The notes beneath the pieces were generated by a model. The model made no database searches, was not told where the DNA came from, and saw only the letters and a program-made list of their open reading frames with translations. Shown in pieces: positions 30,713 through 41,439 of a stretch of DNA of 64,000 nucleotides. Location: contig OY754464.1 of assembly GCA_963575645.1 (NCBI GenBank), forward strand, positions 63,958,948 to 64,022,947, in the 5' to 3' direction. Origin of the DNA: Xanthostigma xanthostigma. Its lineage: Eukaryota; Arthropoda; Insecta; Raphidioptera; Raphidiidae. The position numbers and the translations under genes are program-made. Within the stretch, counting starts at the first letter, position 1, and each line of letters starts with the position of its first letter.

Positions 30713-30867
30713 ATAAAAATCAGAGGAATAGGATCAGGAAATCAGTCAAAACTTCATGCTTACTTGCGACGTTTCGGCTTTAATTAAGCCTTCCTCAGGC
30801 GTTCTGAAAATATATCGCAACATTTTTGACTGATTTTCTGATCCTATTCCTCTGATTTTTATTAAAT
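30713..30867. mobile_element. foldback enclosing a hammerhead-like core
   Basis: Arms ATAAAAATCAGAGGAATAGG through ATCAGTCAAAA (30713-30751) pair with TTTTGACTGATTTTCTG through TCTGATTTTTAT (30823-30862). Between them lies a hammerhead-like core on the minus strand. The layout parallels the palindrome at 10345-10623. Confidence 0.7.
30764..30799 (-). ncRNA. hammerhead-ribozyme-like core
   Basis: Minus strand: CTGAGGA, stem GGCTT-AATTA-AAGCC, GAAAC GTCGCAA. Upstream on the same strand TTGCGA can pair with TCGCAA to give a 6-bp helix III, putting UAUA at the expected cleavage position. Helix I pairing is poor. CUGANGA, stem II and GAAA are all intact. Related hammerheads are described in Penelope-like elements. 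Confidence 0.45.
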
Positions 30868-30990
30868 TATTTACATCATCAAGGATCTTAAATAGTATCA
30901 CAAATTATTATTTTTGTAAAAGTAGTTTGAAAAAGTTATACGTATTTTCATTATGAGCTTTTTCTTCTTTCAATTTTTTTTAATTAACAG
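30868..30990. other. unassigned spacer
   Basis: No feature recognised. Confidence 0.3.
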
Positions 30991-31400
30991 GAGTCGGCGT
31001 CATCGGGAGCACCGCAGCCTCTAAGGCTTATTGTGCTATATCTCCCAATCTTTTATATCACTTGATCCAGTATCTTCCTTCCTTGCACTAGCTCGTGCAA
31101 TCCGTGAACTGAGTGATTGATATAATCTTCTGAACTCATTCTACATTGCCCATAAACTGTCTTCTACGATCCAAAGCCTCGCATTCACATAGAATATGAT
31201 ACGCCGTTTCCGTCTTCTTATTGCACTGTCTGCACTTTAAGTCCTCGTTAAACAGTCCGATTCTTTGGAGATTCAGGGCACAGTGTCCTCTCAGGAGGCC
31301 TACCGCGAGACGAAGATTGTTCCTACTGAGTTGTAGTTCTTCATTCATCTTTAAGGGATGGCCTTGCCATGTTGCTTCCCGGAAATTTGATTCCAGTATG
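30991..31400 (-). mobile_element. LINE 3' end (non-LTR retrotransposon), truncated
   Basis: On the minus strand a coding fragment (about 31394-31136) is followed by a 3' UTR with AGCCTTAGAGGCTGCGGTGC and GATGACGCCGACTCCTG. This order, an RNase H/zinc-knuckle C-terminus then a short GC-rich UTR, fits I- or R1-like insect LINEs. 5'-truncated, as usual. Confidence 0.7.
31136..31394 (-). pseudogene. LINE ORF2 C-terminal fragment (RNase H/zinc-finger region)
   Basis: Contains LSRNNLRLAVGLLRGHCALN, then IGLFNEDLKCRQCNKKTETA and YHILCECEALDRRR. The L-x-G-HC ... C-x-x-C ... E-T-x-x-H-x-L-C-x-C-x-A-L pattern is characteristic of the C-terminus of insect non-LTR polyproteins. The frame continues upstream of the first Met through FREATWQGHPLK. 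Ends in a stop at 31136. The polymerase domain is missing, so it is inactive. Confidence 0.75.
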
Positions 31401-32439
31401 TCTTATGTTGATTTTTTATCCATTCCGGGTTCTGAGCCAATGTATGGAGTTACCTTTCTTTGTTACAATCCAAAATAATTTTAATTAAAAAAAAGTGTGT
31501 GTGTCAGCTCTGACCCACGACTGGAGTTAAATCGTAAAGATATATAATGTTTGTCTCTTTTGTATTCCATCTAATTCTTTCGCACGTTAAATTCTACAGA
31601 TATATTTTGTCTCTTTTGTAACGCCTCACCAATTGATTTTACTACTCATAAAATTTCCGTACCGGGCCTTATAACTCAAAATCGTTTCTTAAGGAGGAAA
31701 CTCCAAAAATATGGAGAGACTGGAGATCTGCTGTTCATAAAACTAATAGTTTTACTACAGGCTAAAGAAACGTGAGTCCATGTCTGCACATTACAACAAT
31801 AAGACATAACTATACTATAATCATGTAGTTAGACCAGTTAGTGCTTAATGTGTATCATAATACAGTTACTTCATTCCAAATGAGAAATGCAAATATTTTT
31901 AGAAAGTTATTTATAATATATAAGGCAAACAACACATAATTTTGATATACATAAACGCATAGTTAAATGTGAGTGCACATTTGGTTGTGCGTATTCGGTC
32001 GTAATCCATTTCTGTCAATATGGTTACTGCCATTCAGCATAGTACAGTGCGAATTCCAGTTAAGACGCAATATATAAGCGGGCTTTGTTTATTTTGTAGC
32101 AGTTCTCACAGTTTGCATACTAACCTTCTTTGAGTGTCCGGTATATATTGCATTTTATGTGGAACGATTTTTTGTAAAGCATTAGCCATTACAAAACTCA
32201 TGTATATATTGCATTTTAAATTAAATTACTCGATGTGCCCAAACTTTGACTTTTTCTTTGTAGTCATAGAAAACGCTAAATTTTGACGTTAAAAAAACAC
32301 CGCGGATTGTTCACAAATTTCCTCAAAAACACGTATAAACTTTTCGTCTTTCAGTGTCATTTTTTTAATCTTACCAATCAGAAATCACATATACACGTCA
32401 TAGCGACTGGTGTAGAATTACTGTATTATACTATCTCAC
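31401..32439. other. unassigned, with one block similar to 14155-14215
   Basis: 32138-32215 (GTCCGGTATATATTGCATTT, GTGGAACGATTTTTTGTAA) resembles the inverted repeat at 14100-14455 twice over. No gene seen; the 86-codon frame at 32283-32543 runs into the tandem array below. Confidence 0.35.
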
Positions 32440-32800
32440 TTTGTATACACGACCCCGTAAATATTTTTGAAAGAACTTCCCCCAAACGTCCTCCCATTTT
32501 CACTGCGCAAAAAAAACGCCATCGTATCGACACGATCCCGTAATTGGTTTTTATACACGACCCCGCAATTGGTTTTATACACGACCCCGTAATTGTTTTT
32601 TATACACGACCCCGTAATAATGTTTTTATACGCACGACCCCGTAATTGTTTTATTAAATAACTCCCCCCAAACGCACTCCCCTTTACACTGCGCAAAAAA
32701 TAAACGCCATCGCATCGACACGACCCCGTAATTGTTTTTTAAAGATTTCCCCCCAAGCGCCTTTCCCTTTTCACTGCGCAAAAAAATTAACTAAAAAAAT
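32440..32800 (+). repeat. nested tandem array with ACACGACCCCGTAATTG units
   Basis: Short units of about 25-35 bp (TACACGACCCCGTAATTG plus T-run) occur about seven times at 32448-32655 and once more near 32720. A longer unit containing CTCCCCCCAAACGC, CACTGCGCAAAAAA and CGCCATCGYATCGACACGA occurs at about 32470, 32650 and, without its last part, 32740. Both levels have accumulated changes. The minus-strand frame through it is a repeat artefact. Confidence 0.75.
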
Positions 32801-33587
32801 AAAATTTCCTCACCTTAAACGGCTAATAACACTTTTACATTATGCTGTATCAAATAATTATATAATCGTGTATTTCCAATTATATTTTGCACACCGAGTT
32901 ATCGTACTCTAACCAATTAATTTTATGGAAATCGCAAAATATGTAATTTTTTTTGTTTTTTCTACTGTTAAATAACGACAAAAATGTTACAGCAGTGTTA
33001 GCTTTTACATGTACTGCTCTTACATGAATACATGCATATTTCATAATATCTACATTCTACTTTAAGTGAAAAATCAAGGACTTACTCTCAAATTTTCTAT
33101 TTAACACAATTATTGCCAACTTCCGCCTTCTCAAAGCCGGTTTTGCATAATTCCGTTATTATGACGTATATAGGTACCTACTATGTAGAATGTCGGTTCG
33201 TTATGGATCCGATTCGGTCGTTACGGCTGAACAAATCGACATTATAGTTGTGTCGTTAATACGTATCACTCACAGGTGAGTTGTCAAATTACCTTCACTG
33301 CAGCGCTTCGTGTTGTACTAGACCCTCAGATAAATAATAAAAAGGGATTATATCTGTGAGCTCATTTTTTTTGCTGCCCGCAACTTATCACATTCTAAAC
33401 GACACCGGTGAAAACAAATCTATATCAATGTTGCCAAACTGTAAATGAGCATTGAATGATGTAATTGATAAAGCATAGATTAATAGAAATGACAGTTAAG
33501 TCAGTTATAATTGGTGTTATCAATGATATAGATAAAATAAAATTTAAAATGCGACACTTTATTACTTTCCTTTTTCTCTGAGTCAAC
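32801..33587. other. unassigned
   Basis: No gene or repeat end recognised. Confidence 0.35.
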
Positions 33588-33910
33588 ATTTGGTAACGTT
33601 GCGATTTGTCAATCGTTAGCAGCCAAATTACCATGGATTAATATTATTTTATTTGAGATTTTGTTGTAAATAAATATGTTTTTCGGTGCATTTCGAACTG
33701 TTCACATTTTTTTAAGAATATTTAAAGATGGAAGTGCTATGTGTGTAATAATCATGAAATAAGCATCCCAACCTGTCGTTTCACCAGTATGTGTAAATAT
33801 AATATTTTACCTTAGGCATAGAATATGTTTTTATCAGTTTTTGACTAAACAAATCTTAAATATATTTCTATCAACAATATAAGATTTATAAAGCTCATTA
33901 ATTGTCGTTT

Positions 33911-34425
33911 TTACACACGACGAAACGGAAAAGATATATGCGTTTAGAGTAAGAACTTGTTTGTTTGTTTGTCGGCATTTATCTCGAAAACGGTTTGATC
34001 AAGTCAGATGCGGTTTTCTGTAAAGGGTTTGTAATTTATCTGAGATGGTTCTTACTGCAAGAAATCTCTAAAAAGTTTAAAACAAAATTAAAACTTGAAA
34101 ATATCCACGACAGATTAAATAAAATTTTAAAACCCTCGCCAAAAAAGAGGTAAGTAACCAAAGAAAATCCGTCGGGGGCTGCCATTCACTGCCCTGAAAT
34201 GAACTAAAATATTGACATTTGAGTATGTGACTGATTGAAATCACGTTGGGTACGTAAATAATTGTAGTCTTCAATTGATATTTTTCTATTCTTAATTCAG
34301 GGCAGCGAATGGCAACCTCAGACAGGTTTTCTTTGGCTACTTACCTCCTTTTAGTGGGGGGGGGGGATAAAATCTTATTTGATCCGTCGTGAGTTTTTTC
34401 AAAAATTTTAATTTTGTTTATCTTT
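33911..34425. repeat. insert absent from the duplicate; contains a foldback at 34141-34356
   Basis: AGAGGTAAGTAACCAAAGAA at 34148 and the complement at 34330-34350 pair, with GCTGCCATTCACTGCCCTG also matched, giving arms of about 58 bp around a 100-bp spacer. A G-run of about ten lies at 34359. ATTTATCTCGAAAACGGTTT near 33978 resembles segments common in insect Helitrons. Boundaries come from comparison with 37900-37930. Confidence 0.5.
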
Positions 34426-34450
34426 ATATTCTTCAAAACTGCACACCTAT

Positions 34451-34938
34451 TAGTTATGTGCAACATCAAAATCGCGACATCTAGCGCCATTGACCGGCGA
34501 ACCCATTGCCACTTTTATACATTATATTATGTCAAATGGGACAATTAGTAAAATGTTAATTAAAATTAATGTGCTACATCAAAGTTGCGACATCTAGCGC
34601 CATTGACCGGCGAACCCACCGCCACTTTTATACATTATGTGAAATGTGATAACTAGAAAAATGAATCAAAATTATAATTAATGTGCAGCATCAAAGTTTC
34701 AAACCAAATGTGAAGAAGAAAAGTTAAAGTATATAAAAACTGTGATCAAATAGTTCAATAATATTAGCTACCATCACTATTTTTGTTATGCATTATTAAT
34801 TAATTAATTAGCATTTACGAATTGTCATTTTTTACCTTTGATGTTATATCAGTACATGTGCCGTAAAAATGCCAGCTTTCGCCGAAAAGCGCGCACGGTC
34901 GTTCAGCGTCTCCCTTCCAAGCAGCTGCACATAATGAA
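34451..34938 (-). mobile_element. nonautonomous derivative of the THAP/ISL2EU-like element
   Basis: Inverted ends TTAGTTATGTGCA and TGCACATAATGAA. Its right 190 bp match, inverted, the 5' region of the THAP element at 52866 (GTGCAGCTGCTTGG, AAAAATGACARTTCGTAAATG), and its left 100 bp match that element's 3' end (CGACATCTAGCGCC, GGCGAACCCA). The coding middle is deleted. A block of about 113 bp is tandemly duplicated at 34470-34645. The duplicate at 37945 gives an empty site. Confidence 0.75.
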
Positions 34939-35090
34939 CAAATTATTGTTATCGGTATTTAGCACAGAACAATAATGTTCTGTGGTATTTAGAATAAAAC
35001 GAGCGCTTCTCACTCATATTGAATTTTGTCATCACAACATTGTATTATTGCTAGGTCCATTTATGTTTTACATCTTTGACTAGACTGCAT

Positions 35091-35592
35091 CGCTCGAGCG
35101 CTGCGACTACCGACCACTCTTGATCAACATGCTGACAGCCCACTAAATTGAATTGCTCGACTGTACAGAAAAACACTCGAGAAAAACACTGCCGCATAAC
35201 GAGGCGAATTGACCGCGCTAATACGTGAAGCAGAAACGGGAAAAAACTTATTGATGTCGGATGCTATGTAAAAGAAAATTAATTGAGATTTGTGAGAAAG
35301 TTTCCCAAAAATTGTACAAAAGATATTGATGTAGTCCTCGGTTTAAACGTTACCTTCAAAACGAAATAGAAATGTATTTAATTTTTTCTTCTAGTTATTC
35401 ATAATTGTACATCGGTTTTGCCACTTGGAAATTTTGCTGTTAACCTGACTGTAGAACTATTTGTTGAAGTGAATGCCAAGTGGTAAAGTATGTTTCGTCT
35501 ATTACAAATTATAGTTATTCGTATACATGGTCGTTATACCTCGGTGGAACGTCTGGAGGTCACCCTCAAAAGGCTCAATAAATTATCTATAC
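35091..35592. other. unassigned
   Basis: No gene or element end recognised. Confidence 0.35.
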
Positions 35593-35815
35593 TCGATACT
35601 AATATATAAAGCTGAAGAGTTTGTTTGTTTGGTTGAACGCGCTAATCTCAGAAACTACTAGTTCGAATTGAAAAAAAATTTTTGTTGGATAGCCCATTTA
35701 TCGAGGAAGGCTATAGGGTATATAATATCACGCTACTACCAATTGGAGCGGAACATCAATAAAAAGTATTGCTATATCAAAATTAGTCCGTCCGACAAAT
35801 ATTATCAGGTGAAAT

Positions 35816-36173
35816 GCCTAACTAAATATTGCAATATTAGCGCGTCACGTTCACAAGCCCGGATAGCTCAGTTGGTAGAGCGTAAGACTCTTAATGCCAG
35901 GATCTTGGGTTCAAGCCCCACGTCGGCGAATATATTTTTATTTTTTTTATTTTCTACATTGCTTTGTTCTAAGGCTTACATTTCAATTTTTTAAAATTTT
36001 ATTACGACTAATTAAAATTAAATAAATCTAATTAATAGCTCATTTGAAAACTGTTACAGCTTTAGGTACCTATATAAAAATAATTTTCCTATAGTGTTTT
36101 CAATTAAATATTTATTATATTAAAATGAAATTATTACTTAAAAAAAGTATAAATACTGATTTTTAATGACAAT
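35816..36173 (+). mobile_element. tRNA-Lys-headed insertion within a Helitron
   Basis: The insert contains a tRNA-Lys-like sequence (35857-35928), then a T-rich tract with TATATTTTTATTTTTTTTAT and AT-rich sequence. It could be a SINE-like retroposon or a tRNA gene carried in a larger insert. No hairpin body was seen, unlike the elements at 475, 22268 and 42838. Confidence 0.5.
35857..35928 (+). tRNA. tRNA-Lys-like sequence, anticodon CTT
   Basis: GCCCGGATAGCTCAGTTGG, CTCTTAA anticodon loop and GGGTTCAAGCCCCACG are recognisably tRNA-Lys(CTT). The A box is near consensus and the B box GGTTCAAGCC is close. The anticodon stem (TAAGA/TGCCA) and acceptor stem have several mismatches, so it is a pseudogene or derived SINE head. 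Confidence 0.65.
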
Positions 36174-36317
36174 AAACTTTTGAACGGTAACTCCAATCAT
36201 TATGAAGCTTGGACACAACATTCATCTCGGTAAACTAAGATGAATGTGCGTACTCATGTCCCTTCCTCTTCCCCATTCGCTCTTTTGCACCCGGGTGAAA
36301 CCGGGCGGGACCGCTAT

Positions 36318-36805
36318 AGTTATTTATACACAAAAAGGTCGTTAAATATATTGTTCCAAATATGTATGTTACATTTGTTCATCAATACAATAAAATATGC
36401 TAAACTTATTGTTGACTTGTTTTTAAATTATGTTGGCATTGATTTACAGTTAATTTTTAAATTTGTCAATTTAATAGAGACTCCTTGGCTTGAATGTAAA
36501 ATTTTAATAGCGTGGGTACATGAAAAATAAAGCACATACCGTTAGTGGTGTGTGCAATATCAATATTAAGTTTCGTTTGTAATGTAATTATATGTCTGTA
36601 TATTTTGTTAGGCCAAATACCGAAAAAGTAAACCTTTTCAATATTTGGTTGCACTACCAATCCTCTACAACACGAATTTCGCGTTGTGACTTTTTTTACA
36701 TTACTATACCATAATTGTGAGTGTTTTTGTTAACTCGTAACACGAACTACGTTTTGTGGCATTTTCACGTTACCAGAACACATCGTGGCTGGTTTTTTTT
36801 AGCTC
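36318..36805. other. unassigned
   Basis: No gene or repeat identified. Confidence 0.35.
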
Positions 36806-36943
36806 ATGCCCATATTCACCGAGCACTATAAAAGATAGAAGTTACTAACTTTGGATCAAATTTATTCGTTGGAATAAATTTACTTTCAATTCACCAAGCA
36901 ATTTATCAGGTAGAAAAGTTAGTTAAAGAATAAATATACACTT
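36806..36943 (+). repeat. family K repeat, copy 2
   Basis: ATGCCCATATTCACCGAGCA through TCAGGTAGAAAAGTTAGTTA matches 39730-39870 and the split copy at 2960-3577. Confidence 0.65.
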
Positions 36944-37536
36944 GACAAAATTTCATTTATTTGTCGGTGATTTGAGATACTCCTCAATTTAAAATTAAAT
37001 TAATAAGCGTTGCACCGTATTCTTTTGACTGGCTTTTTTTCCACGGCCAGAGTATAGGTATTAGGTGGGCTTCACACTTGATTGGCATTTGAATTTCAAT
37101 ACATATGAATATTTATTAATTGAGCTAGAAATATCTAAATAGCTGATTTTAACTACTGATAATATTGTTAATCGAGGTCTTTTACAATAAAAGAGAAAGG
37201 TTGTTTTGCATGTTATTGTAACAGTTTTGTCAATTTTGTTATAATTTCTGTTTTATAATGAAATATCCAATTTTTGATAAGTATATCTTGAAATATTTTT
37301 ATACCGCCGTTTTTCTGTAAAATACGTTAAATGATCTAAAAAGTTATTCAATTTTAAGAGTTGTTTTATTATAATGTTAATATTTGTGTAAATTTTGATT
37401 AAAATATTTTTTGTTTTTGTTTCAGGTGAGCAATGAATTGCAGGTAGTTTAATCACATGTACAAAATATGTAAGTAAAATTTGTAAAAGATCTATTTTCA
37501 GAAAATATGTACACTGCACAATGTACATCTATTACA
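36944..37536. other. unassigned
   Basis: No gene recognised. The 91-codon minus-strand frame at 37253-37528 has only the Ile/Lys/Asn bias of AT-rich DNA. Confidence 0.35.
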
Positions 37537-38115
37537 TTTGGTAAAGTTGTATGTGATCATTGCGATCTGCCAATCTGTAGCAGCCAAATTACCATGAAGA
37601 CTACGTAAATATTTTGTATTTTATTGAAAATGACAATTCTTTTGCAACTTTGCTGTGAATAACTAAGTGTTTTTCGCTAAATTTTGAAATTTTTCCGTTT
37701 TTTAAGAATATTTGAAGATGGCTAAGCAGTATACTATCTGTGTATTAAATCACTAAATAATTAATTATCCCAACCTGTCATTTCACCAGAAACTACGTGT
37801 AAATACGACATTTTAGTTTTTTGGCAAGGTTTCATCAGTTAAATTTTAATAAACAAAATCTAAAATATATATTTATCAACACTATAAGATTTATAAACCC
37901 CATTACCTAATTGTGGTTTATATATCCTTCAAAACTGCACAACTGCACACCTATATGTTATCGGTATTTAGAAAAAGACGAGTGCTTCTCTCTCATATTG
38001 AATGTTGTCATCACAACACTGTAGATATTGACTAATATAGGGAATGCTAAGTCCATATTTTATAATAATTTATGTCTTTGGCTCGGGTCATGCTGAGGTG
38101 CCCAACCTGTCGATC
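37537..38115 (+). repeat. duplicated segment, copy 2 (uninterrupted)
   Basis: Counterpart of 33588-35090 without the two insertions. It serves as the empty-site reference for both. Noncoding. Confidence 0.65.
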
Positions 38116-38924
38116 GTGATCAATAATAACAACATTAGAAGTGTGCCTTCATTTATCCGAAAAGGTTTTGTTTTTAAACCAGACATTGTTTTCTAACGCA
38201 TGCGCAAATGAGATCTGCACTAGTTTTTATATGAGAATTAATGAAAATATCAACTGGATTTTTGATTTTATTTTTATACATATATAATACTTAGTATTAA
38301 ATCTAGATTAGTTACTTTGATCTCTTTTATGTTTTTCTATGCTGTACTGTAAAAATCTTTTAATACACATTTTTATCTCTCAACCAATTTTGCGGAATGA
38401 CTATGAAATCTTCACCCATTCACTATTTTATGAACATTCGTTGAATATTTCTTTGTATTGGTGATAAAACTGATTTAAATATAATCTGTCTATAAAAATT
38501 TCCAGCCTGTAGTAAAGATTCATCTTTTGCACCGAAGCTTATACTATAATAGCCTAGTATATTTAAAAAAATCATTTTTAATGTGCCATTACCTAACCGT
38601 AAAGTTGAAGTGATATTGCGAGAGGGAAAAAATTAATTTTGTTAAATGTTTCACAAAAATGGCAAAATCGACATAATAGGCAGTGAGCCAGCGACTTCTT
38701 ACCCTACGTCATTCGATTGATGACTCTTCTTACGGTTAAAAAACGTTCGTCTTATTTTTTTTACGTAAGTTTTATCAAATAAAAAAAGTAGGATATTTAA
38801 GTATTTGCCAGTCAAAATTGGTAAAAATAAGGAAACAAGTAAAATATTAGATTTTCGCTTCTGATAGTTTTAAAATCTTAACGTTGTGTAAAAAAAAATT
38901 GAGGGGTGTATTAAGGGGTTAAAT
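38116..38924. other. unassigned
   Basis: No gene or element end recognised. Confidence 0.35.
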
Positions 38925-39015
38925 ATTTTATTTTGCCAAAAAAGTTAAGTTCACATAATAAAGCCACACTGCCTGTATTAGCAAATACACTATAATATCG
39001 GCAGGGTTTGGCAAT
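38925..39015 (+). repeat. repeat shared with 19505-19600
   Basis: AAGTTAAGTTCACATAA, AAGCCACACT and TCGGCAGGGTTTGGCA correspond to the earlier copy. Confidence 0.5.
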
Positions 39016-39354
39016 TTTTTTAATATATTGTAGCGAGATAACTGTGACAGCTTCCATGAAATTTTTGAAGTGTGTAATTATGTCGACGGGTGATATACTC
39101 GTATAGATGTTTTAGTGCTCCAGCAGGAAGCTATAAAATTGATTATGCATTCCATTTTATGTCACTACTTTGTCGCAACATAAATACAGCTTGTGTGGCC
39201 GAGAGCAATAATGTGATTGGTTCAATAACATTAAGTTTGGGTTGTGCTTAAATCAGCGCTTGACGGTTCTGTTTGTAAGTCACTCAACTACACCGACCTG
39301 CTGAACTGAAAGCTACCGAATTCTGTAACGTCAATATTTGGTACGGTTATAAAG
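39016..39354. other. unassigned
   Basis: No feature recognised. Confidence 0.3.
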
Positions 39355-39480
39355 TTTCAATTGAAAGTGTATACGTCGCCGGGATATTATTCACTAGTGA
39401 AATTACAAAATCACGGATTTGACAATATCCCGGCGACATATATAACGTTTCGGATTGAGCACGAGTCTTCCTTACCTGAA
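39355..39480. repeat. foldback with a degenerate hammerhead-like flank
   Basis: GTCGCCGGGATATT at 39376 pairs with AATATCCCGGCGAC at 39424-39437. Next to it, on the minus strand, CAGGTAAGGAAG ... ATCCGAAACG resembles the other hammerhead motifs but lacks CUGA, so no ribozyme is called. Confidence 0.5.
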
Positions 39481-39729
39481 TGCGACAGGAAAGAGGGTTA
39501 TGTTTTTCAAAAGTTTGCTTAGATGATACACTACTATTCTTTAATCGACTTAAAAAGAGGTTATCAATTTGACATGTATTTATAATTTTGTTTTAACTGA
39601 GAGAAATATGTAACATTTCGGATTTGGAATTTTACACAGAAATTCCTTGTGTTAGAAAATTTGCACAAATAAATTAAACAATGAAATTTCTGGTTGTTGA
39701 ATTTTGTGCCTGTTTTATTTAATCGATTA
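39481..39729. other. unassigned
   Basis: No feature recognised. Confidence 0.3.
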
Positions 39730-39902
39730 ATGCCCATATTCACCGAACACTATTAAAGAAGGAAGTTACTAATCTTGGAACAAATTTATTCGTTAGAATC
39801 AAATTTACTTTCAATTCACTAAGTAAAATATCAGGTAGAAAAGTTAGTTAATGAATAAATATACACTTAACTATACTCCTTACTCTTTTTGTTGAATATT
39901 TA
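39730..39902 (+). repeat. family K repeat, copy 3
   Basis: Matches K copies 1 and 2 and extends further right (TTACTCTTTTTGTTGAATAT), where it corresponds to 2955-2990 in complement. It abuts family C at 39903. Confidence 0.65.
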
Positions 39903-40569
39903 TTCCAAAAATATGTTTTTTGGATTCGGGGGACCTCAAAACGACAAGATATAGTAAAATTTTTGAAAAGTGATTTTTGACCAGCGTTGCCAGACGTCCC
40001 GATTTTGGCGGGACGTCCCGATTTTTAAATCAAAATTAAATGTCCCGCACGGGACAAGCTCAGTCCCGCTTTTCGGGGATAACTCGGGGATAACTTTAAA
40101 AGAAGTTAAATCTTCACAGAAATATCATGAATAAGTAATTCTTATAACTAATTATTCTCTTATTGTAAAGTTGCAATTTGTAACACTCACTCCACAGACT
40201 ATTTTTCTAATGAATAAAACTTTTTTGATTTTGATTTCTGTTTTTTTTTTTATTCTGAAGACGAATAAGACTCAACTATTTAACGATAGGGTAAATCTGA
40301 TTTAAAATATTATATTTTTATTAAAATACATTTTCTATGGCTATTTTTGCTATCTATTGTCACGTAAACGTAATTTTAATTCAAATAAAAAGATAAATAT
40401 GTAGGTATTTAAAAACTTCTGATTATATACGTTTTTTTATTATGTCCCGCTTTCGACGAAAGAATCCCGCTTTTTTCACTCAAAGAGTTCCAAAATCCCG
40501 ACTTGGCAAAAAAAAAAACTGGCAACGCTGTTTTTGACCTAAACTATTACTGTGGGTTAGAATGGTAAA
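39903..40569 (-). mobile_element. family C element, left end, interrupted by a hAT MITE
   Basis: Minus-strand left end of family C (ACCATTCTAACCCACAG through GATTCAAAAAACATATTTTTG in complement). Interrupted at TTTTTGAC by the hAT MITE 39982-40530; the remaining family C body is missing. Confidence 0.7.
39982..40530. mobile_element. hAT-type MITE (CAGCGTTGCCAG termini)
   Basis: Perfect 12-bp TIR CAGCGTTGCCAG / CTGGCAACGCTG and perfect 8-bp target duplication TTTTTGAC (39974-39981, 40531-40538). Subterminal regions repeat GTCCCG words. No transposase. Confidence 0.92.
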
Positions 40570-41439
40570 ACTTAAACGTTTATGTAGCTGACTATCATCA
40601 ATTCTTCATTTCAATAGTTAATTTTCTGGATAACTGGATGCCGAATAATCTGGCCTGATGTATTTTGTTGGATATGTGATAAAATATGTGGCAATCGGAT
40701 GCAAATACTGCAAATGAGTTAAATAATATGATAAATGAAAAAAAAATAAAATCATAATTATTAATATTTTAAATATTTTATTTGCGGTACCAGAATTATA
40801 TATTTTAAAGAATGCAATAATACAAATATGAATAGTTATAAATTAAACAAATTCTAATTTTTAAACGTATTTTGATAGTTAACCGAAATTAACATGTATC
40901 GAATAATGACATGGTTATCCGGGCTTAGTATTACTTCATATTTAAATATTTTTTTTATAATTATAAATTGAAATTCAAATTGAATACTTTCACAAATTCT
41001 CAGGTTATGTTTTGTAAGTGAGGGATTTGTAATTTTAATATGGTGACGACTATTGCCATTAAATATTTATGAGTATTTTGCTGTAACGTGTACCTACTCG
41101 AGATAAAAGTTCACAAAATTGACAAGGTGCATATGGCTTTGGATGTGTAATAATATGTTGCAGTCACTGTAGATGCTACTAATAAGATAATATATTTTTT
41201 ATTCAAATATATGCAAGAGAAAATTCTCTTTTTTTTATGCGCTCTTTCGAGTAAATTATTTTTTCCGTAGACTTTGTGTTAAAGGAATTGACTTTCAAAG
41301 TATCTACTGAGGGGGAGTTGTCGTGCCTTTACACTGACTCATATAATATTGATTGCTTTTACTAACTGACTACTTTGATAAATACAATCCGATTTATTCT
41401 TGAAATGGCGATCTCCGTATTATTTGCATAGTATTAAAA
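40570..41439. other. unassigned
   Basis: AT-rich, no gene or repeat boundary recognised. Confidence 0.35.

Larger units (their letters stand above)
33588..35090 (+). repeat. duplicated segment, copy 1 (with two insertions)
   Basis: Aligns with 37537-38115 through landmarks TAGCAGCCAAATTACCATG, CCCAACCTGTCGTTTCACC, ATAAGATTTATAAA, TTCAAAACTGCACACCTAT, GTTATCGGTATTTAG and TGTCATCACAACA. Relative to copy 2 it carries two extra blocks: about 33911-34425 and the TIR element 34451-34938. Parent element unknown. Confidence 0.65.
35593..36317 (+). mobile_element. Helitron family B, interrupted by a tRNA-Lys-like insert
   Basis: Starts TCGATACTAATATATAAAGC (one change from the family 5' end) and ends with the hairpin CCCGGGTGAAACCGGG followed by CGGGACCGCTAT, the final G of CTAG being lost. 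The sequence between GTCCGTCCGACAAA (35814) and ACTTTTGAACGGTAACTCC (36174) is interrupted by about 355 bp not present in other copies. Confidence 0.8.

Noticed and set aside
32436-32696. Repetitive 86-codon frame with recurring NYGVVYK-type units
   Set aside because: It is the translation of the CACGACCCCGTAATTG tandem array and not a repeat protein.
39425-39470. Hammerhead-like sequence with ATCCGAAACG
   Set aside because: The CUGA strand reads CAGGTAAGGAAG, so the catalytic core is not intact.
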